Below, piece after piece: positions 15,933 to 20,128 of a stretch of DNA of 20,128 bases. Below the pieces are notes generated by a model that saw only the letters and a program-made list of their open reading frames with translations, made no database searches and was not told the origin of the DNA. The translations under genes and the position numbers were made by a program. Source of the DNA: a virus. The first letter of the stretch is position 1. The number at the start of each line of letters is the position of its first letter. The stretch spans positions 1-20,128 of IMG/VR virus record IMGVR_UViG_3300044948_001003. One strand, 5' to 3'.

Positions 15933-16225
15933 TCGTCGAGGTCTATCGCGAGGACGGTCTGCGCGAGGGCACGCCCATCGTCGAGCCGCTGCTGTCGGAC
16001 GAGGCCTTGCTGAAACGGGGCGTGGCCGAGATGGATGCCCATGCGCATGCGTTCAACCAGGTGGAGTTGGAAGTGGTGTTCCAGCCCGGCTTCCGACTCG
16101 GACAGATCGTCGAGGCCACTGACCCGTCCACCGCCAGCGCCTATCGGGCCAAGGTTACCGGCATCCAGATCACGGTGACTGAGGCAGCCATCGAGATGCG
16201 CCTCAACCTGGAACAGTCGCGATGA
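15929..16225 (+). CDS. Small hub-accessory-like tail protein
   Basis: A 98-residue protein. It contains a helix (SDEALLKRGVAEMDAHAHAFNQ) and then strands: VELEVVFQPGFRLGQIVEATDP and YRAKVTGIQITVTEAAIEMRLNLE. The order 'helix with Arg-Gly, then beta barrel with R-L-G-Q-I-V, then Y-x-x-x-V-T-G' resembles the last domain of large hub proteins, here as a separate gene, so it could be a split-off hub domain (inference). It overlaps both neighbours by ATGA. Confidence 0.65.
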   Translation: MIVEVYREDGLREGTPIVEPLLSDEALLKRGVAEMDAHAHAFNQVELEVVFQPGFRLGQIVEATDPSTASAYRAKVTGIQITVTEAAIEMRLNLEQSR

Positions 16226-16440
16226 CCTTCCCGCTGCAGGAACTCACCCGCCTCATCGCCCCTGACGCCACCCTGGTCGGTGCGGTCGTCGGATTCAACG
16301 GCTCCCTGGTGCGCGTGGCCACCGAACGTGGTGCGGTGACGGCGCGCTCCCTCGATGTTCTGGCCATCGGCGACCGGGTGCTGGTCCGCCACGGCATGGC
16401 CACCCGAGCGCCAGTGGCCCGACACATTTATCCCGTCTGA
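16222..16440 (+). CDS. Small beta-barrel tail protein
   Basis: A 72-residue protein with an N-terminal helix (TFPLQELTRLIA) followed by a compact five-strand pattern (TLVGAVVGFNGSLVRVATERGAVTARSL then IGDRVLVRHGMATR), typical of an OB-like or SH3-like barrel. The function is unknown; the position at the end of the tail-tip genes and the overlap with the previous stop (ATGA) suggest a hub or spike accessory. It is the last gene before the hairpin at 16465-16485. Confidence 0.62.
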   Translation: MTFPLQELTRLIAPDATLVGAVVGFNGSLVRVATERGAVTARSLDVLAIGDRVLVRHGMATRAPVARHIYPV

Positions 16441-16464
16441 AGCACGTTTTACGCACAACCCTGG

Positions 16465-16487
16465 AACCCGCCCTCGTGGCGGGTTTC
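16465..16487 (+). terminator. Intrinsic terminator-like hairpin between tail and lysis genes
   Basis: AACCCGCC (16465-16472) pairs perfectly with GGCGGGTT (16478-16485) around a five-base loop, followed only by TC and a broken T-rich stretch. The stem is strong but the T tract is poor, so it may be a partial terminator or attenuator, or an RNA-stabilising stem that lets the late transcript continue. Confidence 0.5.
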
Positions 16488-16508
16488 GCATTTATGGAGA
16501 GCAGAAAC

Positions 16509-16802
16509 ATGACTGAACCACTGATCGAGCGTCGCAAGTCGGTGACGCTGCCCCAGGAAGAACTGGAACGCATTCTGGAATGCGCCGCCGCCAAGGGGGC
16601 CAAGACAGCACTGCATGGCGTCGGCCTGGACGGTGAGGACGCCGCCCACGACATCCGCGAACTGCGCAACCTGCTCGATGCATTCAATGAGGCCAAGCGC
16701 ACCGCCGGCATCACCGTCGTGAAAATGCTGGTCACCGGTCTGGTCCTGGCCGTCGTCGCGGGCACCGTCCTGAAACTGAAAATCTTCGGGAGCGCGCCAT
16801 GA
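16509..16802 (+). CDS. DUF6127-like one-helix membrane protein of the lysis region
   Basis: A 97-residue protein with an acidic, helical N-terminal half (SVTLPQEELERILECAAAKGAKTALHGVGLDGEDAAHDIRELRNLLDAFNEAKR) and one membrane segment (TVVKMLVTGLVLAVVAGTVL, near residues 70-90). The layout matches DUF6127-type phage proteins as I recall them, which have no proven function. Its place just before a holin candidate and lysozyme suggests a lysis role, possibly as an antiholin or pinholin partner. I chose the ATG at 16509 because GGAGAG lies eight bases upstream; a longer start at 16494 is possible. It overlaps the next gene by ATGA. Confidence 0.68.
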   Translation: MTEPLIERRKSVTLPQEELERILECAAAKGAKTALHGVGLDGEDAAHDIRELRNLLDAFNEAKRTAGITVVKMLVTGLVLAVVAGTVLKLKIFGSAP

Positions 16803-17272
16803 TCGAGACCTTGCTGGGTGGATTGTTGGGCGGGGCGTTTCGTCTGGCGCCTGAATTTCTGAAATGGCTCGATCGGAAAGGTGAGCGAGGCCACGAACTG
16901 GCGATGCAGGACAAGGCGCTGGAGTTCGAGAAGATTCGGGGCGCGCAGCGTATGTCCGAGATCGGCGCGAGTGCCGAAGCGGCCTGGAACACCGGAGCCA
17001 TCGAGGCGTTGCGCGATGCCGTGCGCACTCAGGGTGAGAAAACCGGGGTGGCTTGGGCGGATGCGATCTCGTCGAGCGTGCGGCCGGTGATTACCTACTG
17101 GTTCATGGCGCTGTACTGCGCGGCCAAGACGGCGGCCTTCGTGGCGGCTCTCAACGGCGGGGCATTGTGGAGCGTGGCGGTCGTTCATGCCTGGACGGAT
17201 GCCGACCAGGCGTTATGGGCCGGGGTGCTGAACTTCTGGTTCCTCGGCCGCGTATTTGATCGGATGCGGTGA
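16799..17272 (+). CDS. Putative holin, GTA 3TM type
   Basis: A 157-residue protein. Hydrophobic segments are a short N-terminal one (TLLGGLLGGAFRL), a strong one at about residues 100-122 (VRPVITYWFMALYCAAKTAAFVAAL), and a third near 135-153 (WAGVLNFWFLGRVF). A charged Glu/Lys-rich region separates the first two. The VRP...YW followed by W...FW...R pattern is what I recall of the GTA_holin_3TM family. Such holins permeabilise the inner membrane to release the lysozyme. The lysozyme start shares a base with its stop (TGATG), which supports a coupled lysis cassette. The number of true membrane segments is uncertain. Confidence 0.68.
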   Translation: MIETLLGGLLGGAFRLAPEFLKWLDRKGERGHELAMQDKALEFEKIRGAQRMSEIGASAEAAWNTGAIEALRDAVRTQGEKTGVAWADAISSSVRPVITYWFMALYCAAKTAAFVAALNGGALWSVAVVHAWTDADQALWAGVLNFWFLGRVFDRMR

Positions 17273-17730
17273 TGCAGGTACCCCAGGCGGCCATCGATCT
17301 GGCCAAGCGGTTCGAGGGCTTCCATCGCGTGCCGAAGCACGATCCGTATCGAGCCTATCCATACATCTGCCCGGCCGGGTACTGGACGATCGGGTTTGGG
17401 CATCTGTGCCAACCCGTCCACTCGCCCATTACCGAGGAGGAGGGAGAATCGTATCTGGCACAGGATTTGATGACAGCGCTCAAGGCAACGCTGCGCTACT
17501 GCCCGGTGCTGGCGACGGAGTCAGAGGAACGTCTCGCGGCCATTGTGGATTTCACGTTCAATCTGGGTGCGGGGCGGCTACAGTCGTCAACCTTGCGGCG
17601 GCGAATCAATCAACGCGACTGGTCATCGGCGGGGACAGAGCTTGGGCGATGGGTGCGTGGCGGCGGGCGGGTGCTGCCAGGTCTTGTTATGCGTCGTCAG
17701 GCTGAAGTCGCCATGCTTGTCGGGTTATAA
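17272..17730 (+). CDS. Endolysin: phage lysozyme, GH24 family
   Basis: A 152-residue muramidase that cleaves N-acetylmuramic acid-(beta-1,4)-N-acetylglucosamine bonds of peptidoglycan. The catalytic pattern is visible: Glu15 in RFEGFH, Cys33 in YICPAG and Thr39 in YWTIGFGH. In T4 lysozyme the three are Glu, Asp, Thr; Cys at the middle position is common in GH24 endolysins and remains active, so this should be a working enzyme. The C-terminal half, with VDFTFNLGAGRLQSSTLRRRIN and LPGLVMRRQAE, also matches the family. There is no signal or SAR segment, so export should depend on the upstream holin candidate. The ATG at 17272 shares a base with the previous stop; a GTG one codon earlier is the alternative. 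Confidence 0.9.
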   Translation: MQVPQAAIDLAKRFEGFHRVPKHDPYRAYPYICPAGYWTIGFGHLCQPVHSPITEEEGESYLAQDLMTALKATLRYCPVLATESEERLAAIVDFTFNLGAGRLQSSTLRRRINQRDWSSAGTELGRWVRGGGRVLPGLVMRRQAEVAMLVGL

Positions 17731-17920
17731 GTTTGGCCATGAAGTTTTATCTAAGTTGCCTCTGTATTTTCTACCATTACATCACCCAGGCTTGCGAACG
17801 TTGACAACAGCATGGCATTGAAGCACTGATGCTGCTTGATCAAGGATATACGGATAACGCGAGGATCTATGAAAGTATGAACGCAGGCTACTGCCAGCAA
17901 TAGGGGAAGAAAATAAACGC
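17731..17920. other. AT-richer gap between convergent lysozyme and DUF2357-like genes
   Basis: This 190-base stretch contains no gene that I can support. The first 120-odd bases are about 43-45% GC (counted by eye), clearly below the phage genes. It holds a perfect ten-base palindrome (CTTGATCAAG, 17835-17844) but no convincing terminator. A short open stretch in one plus frame (from about 17816 to a TAG at 17903) reads like a degraded coding fragment, but I cannot name it. The site may be the phage or prophage boundary, or the edge of inserted cargo. Confidence 0.5.
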
Positions 17921-20128
17921 CTAAATGACGTTACGCCCATGGCCGCAAGACGGGCACACAAATGCTATTGTGCTGTTGTCCGCTTTATATGGCACTGCGA
18001 GCACATCGGCTCCAAGAAATCGGTCTAACCATCCCGCTGAGGAGTCATCTGTTGCCCAAGAACTCACCAAGGGCATCAGGATAGGAATCCAATCTTTGCA
18101 GTTCGGGCATATCTCTGTCCCCCACTTCGTCGAGCAGTCCGGACACACACAGGAAAACCGATGCCCATTACTACCTGTGAAATCTCGTCTCGTATCGGCA
18201 ATACTTCCGCAAGTTGGGCAAGCGAGCAAGGACTTCACGAGTCCGATCGCGGCTTCCACCTTACTCGCGAAATTGGCGAGGGCATCAATCTGTGATCGAA
18301 GGTCAGTTATCGATGCGTTCAACACCTTCTTTCGAGCGTTAAGCGGTCCGCTAGCACCGCCATCTCGTACCGCCAGTCGTAACTGCTGGGATACGTCATC
18401 ATGCTCGATCTCCAGGGCTTGAAGTTGCTTCCGTTGATTGGCAAGCCGTTCTGCAAGATGAATATCCTCATAGATTTCAGGCGCACGCGTAACGACTATG
18501 CCGGAGCCAGTTGCTTCAAGCCACGCTACATCGTTCGAGATACTGGGTATTGGGGGGCTGGCTATAAAAGGCGGATAAGCAAGGAACATTGGCGCCGTGA
18601 TCGCCCATCGAAGTTCTCGTGTGACGCGCTCGACGCTGGATAAGTCCCATGGGGAAACTGGCAAGAATCCCGCACGTGGCTGTCCCACCTCAGCCATCTC
18701 GTGCGAAAGTGAATTTAGCCGATGTGCGTTGACGGGGAGCATGCGTTGAAAGGTACTTTCAGAAGAAGGGCTCGGATAGAGAACCAACGCAATCTCGTCT
18801 GCGGTTACGGACGCGTCGGCATCGCGAATTAAATTTGCCAGATCATCGTCACCGAACATCGCAACAGACCCTGGGATAGGAATGATCTTCAATAGCTTCG
18901 CCCCTTCAACCGCAAGGCGCAGCGTGCCGTCGGTCGATGACCAGGAGAGTCGAATGCGTATGCCCCGCCCTTGAAGGTCGATCTCATGTCTATCGAGAGC
19001 GTGCGTCAGGTCTGCAGGTTCGATACCTAGTTGGTGCAGCCCCCTGATGACAAGCAGGAGAGAAAAACCTCCGAAGCAGCGGCATAACTCTTGCATCTCT
19101 TCGAAATACTTGTCTGGTCTTGGTGACTGCTTCAAACCAAGACGCGCCCAAGCTAACCAGACTTCCGCTACTCTGCGGTAATGAACATCGTTCGCGAGAA
19201 TATTCGTCATCGTGAGTGTGGTGCTCACGGATGCACGCTGCGGAACCTCACGATACAGCACGGAATCCATCAGACCCGAGATTGAGAATTTCAGGAACTT
19301 CAGTTGCTTGAGAGTACGCTCAGCTTTGCGGCGAGCCTCTCCAGCATCAAGCGAATCCCCCAAAAGCTGGAATAGCCGCCGTTGCCGCCAGTGGGATCCT
19401 TGGCCAGCGGCTTCACTGAGTTTCTCGGCATCTTTGAAAAAGCCCAGCAACTTGGAGACCTCTCTCACCCGCTCAGAGAGGTACTGTTCCAGATGATCTA
19501 CGAGACGGACAGCAATCCGGTTCTCGTAGATATCGAACTGTTCCTCTCGAACCTGCGAGAGGATGCGTTTAGGAATAACGGCACGCAGAGTTGGGCGATC
19601 CCAATCCTCAGTATGCGCTGCGAGATAGCTGGATGCCTGCGTTGCTAGCCGCCGCGCCCTCGCCACCGTGGTTCGCTCGACTTCCACCCTCAGGTGGGTC
19701 CGAGGTCGCAGACAGACTTCGACGAGATGGCCGAGTCGGTCCGCGAGCAACTTCTCGAGTTCCTGCAATTCTGCCCGTTCAGACATTCCCGGAACGAGAG
19801 GGGACACATCAAGTGCATCCAGCCAAGTTCCACCGGTAGAGAGCAGTTCACTAACGCTGTTTCCGACATCCAGAATGCTCGTCACATCCAGTCTGTCCAG
19901 AACCTGAGCCCGCGAAATCGTTCCTTCAACTCTATCTCGCCCCGGTTCCATCAACTGCCAGTGTCCACGGAGATCAGGTACGCAATAACTAGGCTGCGCT
20001 ATCGCAATGGAGTTCAAGAACGTGGCGTCATCGCCCAGCGGCTCGACCATAAATCTGCCGAGGACCATATCTTCCGCTGGCACATCACAGGAATGCCCAC
20101 GTAATCTATCGATGAACCGATACGTCAT
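17921..20128 (-). CDS. DUF2357-like protein with coiled coil and C-terminal zinc ribbons (possible defence component; 5' end at window edge)
   Basis: A 735-residue reading frame whose first ATG falls on the last bases of the window, so it may start further upstream. Residues ~120-330 resemble DUF2357, a domain associated with McrBC-like type IV restriction: RPRTHLRVEVERTTV, a basic helical region, then EEQFDIYENRIAVRLVDHLEQYL with the family's ENR, and VHYRRVAEVWLAW. Residues ~555-630 are a coiled coil. The C-terminus has four CxxC pairs (Cys637/640, 662/665, 674/677, 725/728), enough for two zinc sites. No PD-(D/E)XK or other nuclease motif is visible, so any catalytic partner is probably a neighbour outside the window. 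The gene is convergent with the lysozyme and has lower GC than the phage genes. The family call and defence role are inference. Confidence 0.68.
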   Translation of the reverse strand: MTYRFIDRLRGHSCDVPAEDMVLGRFMVEPLGDDATFLNSIAIAQPSYCVPDLRGHWQLMEPGRDRVEGTISRAQVLDRLDVTSILDVGNSVSELLSTGGTWLDALDVSPLVPGMSERAELQELEKLLADRLGHLVEVCLRPRTHLRVEVERTTVARARRLATQASSYLAAHTEDWDRPTLRAVIPKRILSQVREEQFDIYENRIAVRLVDHLEQYLSERVREVSKLLGFFKDAEKLSEAAGQGSHWRQRRLFQLLGDSLDAGEARRKAERTLKQLKFLKFSISGLMDSVLYREVPQRASVSTTLTMTNILANDVHYRRVAEVWLAWARLGLKQSPRPDKYFEEMQELCRCFGGFSLLLVIRGLHQLGIEPADLTHALDRHEIDLQGRGIRIRLSWSSTDGTLRLAVEGAKLLKIIPIPGSVAMFGDDDLANLIRDADASVTADEIALVLYPSPSSESTFQRMLPVNAHRLNSLSHEMAEVGQPRAGFLPVSPWDLSSVERVTRELRWAITAPMFLAYPPFIASPPIPSISNDVAWLEATGSGIVVTRAPEIYEDIHLAERLANQRKQLQALEIEHDDVSQQLRLAVRDGGASGPLNARKKVLNASITDLRSQIDALANFASKVEAAIGLVKSLLACPTCGSIADTRRDFTGSNGHRFSCVCPDCSTKWGTEICPNCKDWIPILMPLVSSWATDDSSAGWLDRFLGADVLAVPYKADNSTIAFVCPSCGHGRNVI

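Noticed and set aside
17272-17730. Loss of the catalytic Asp in the lysozyme as a sign of inactivity
   Set aside because: Cys at that position is found in active GH24 endolysins, and Glu15 and Thr39 are intact.
17738-17803. A 21-codon ORF after the lysozyme, considered as an Rz1-like lipoprotein
   Set aside because: It is too short, has no proper lipobox or proline-rich part, and lies in the AT-rich gap without a good ribosome binding site.
17816-17905. A short open plus-strand stretch that reads like a degraded coding fragment (EALMLLDQGYTDNARIY)
   Set aside because: It has no start or recognisable family and is too short to assign to a mobile element or a pseudogene.
17921-20128. A PD-(D/E)XK nuclease domain in the DUF2357-like protein
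   Set aside because: No Asp...Glu/Asp-X-Lys arrangement in a suitable strand context could be seen; the C-terminus is zinc-ribbon-like instead.

Overview
The window is the late (morphogenesis and lysis) half of a siphovirus-type phage genome, most likely an integrated prophage of a high-GC Pseudomonadota host. Gene content and composition suggest a beta- or gamma-proteobacterium, but nothing here fixes the genus. No sheath or other contractile-tail gene is visible. The head genes follow the phage lambda order, while the lysis genes come after the tail genes, unlike lambda.

Layout. (1) Head, 1-4385: the C-terminal end of a lambda-B-type portal; a ClpP/S49-type capsid protease with an in-frame internal start that probably makes a lambda-Nu3-like scaffold; a gpD-like decoration protein; a gpE-type major capsid protein; then, on the opposite strand, a small Cdd1-like helix-hairpin-helix gene that looks like a moron; then FII-like head-tail joining and tail-terminator-like genes. 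(2) Tail, 4389-9545: a small DUF7210-like gene, the tail tube, a tail assembly chaperone pair apparently made by -1 frameshifting on T TTT TTT at 5670-5676, a DUF6441-like gene and a 986-residue tape measure. (3) Tail tip, 9545-16440: eight tightly packed genes, mostly unrecognised. They include a hub-like protein with a 14-residue repeat that places twelve tyrosines in exact register. (4) Lysis, 16509-17730: a DUF6127-like one-helix membrane protein, a GTA-type 3TM holin candidate and a GH24 lysozyme, separated from the tail genes by a hairpin at 16465-16485. (5) Boundary, 17731-17920: an AT-richer non-coding stretch. (6) 17921-20128, minus strand: a 735-residue DUF2357-like protein with a coiled coil and two C-terminal zinc sites. 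It differs in base composition from the phage genes and may belong to a McrBC-like defence locus whose partner would lie outside the window.

The plus-strand genes form one long late operon: stop and start codons repeatedly overlap (ATGA, TGATG or TAATG), which suggests translational coupling. The items most worth a second look are the frameshift site, the nested scaffold, the antisense moron in the head operon, the phased tyrosine repeat and the DUF2357/zinc gene at the right edge.
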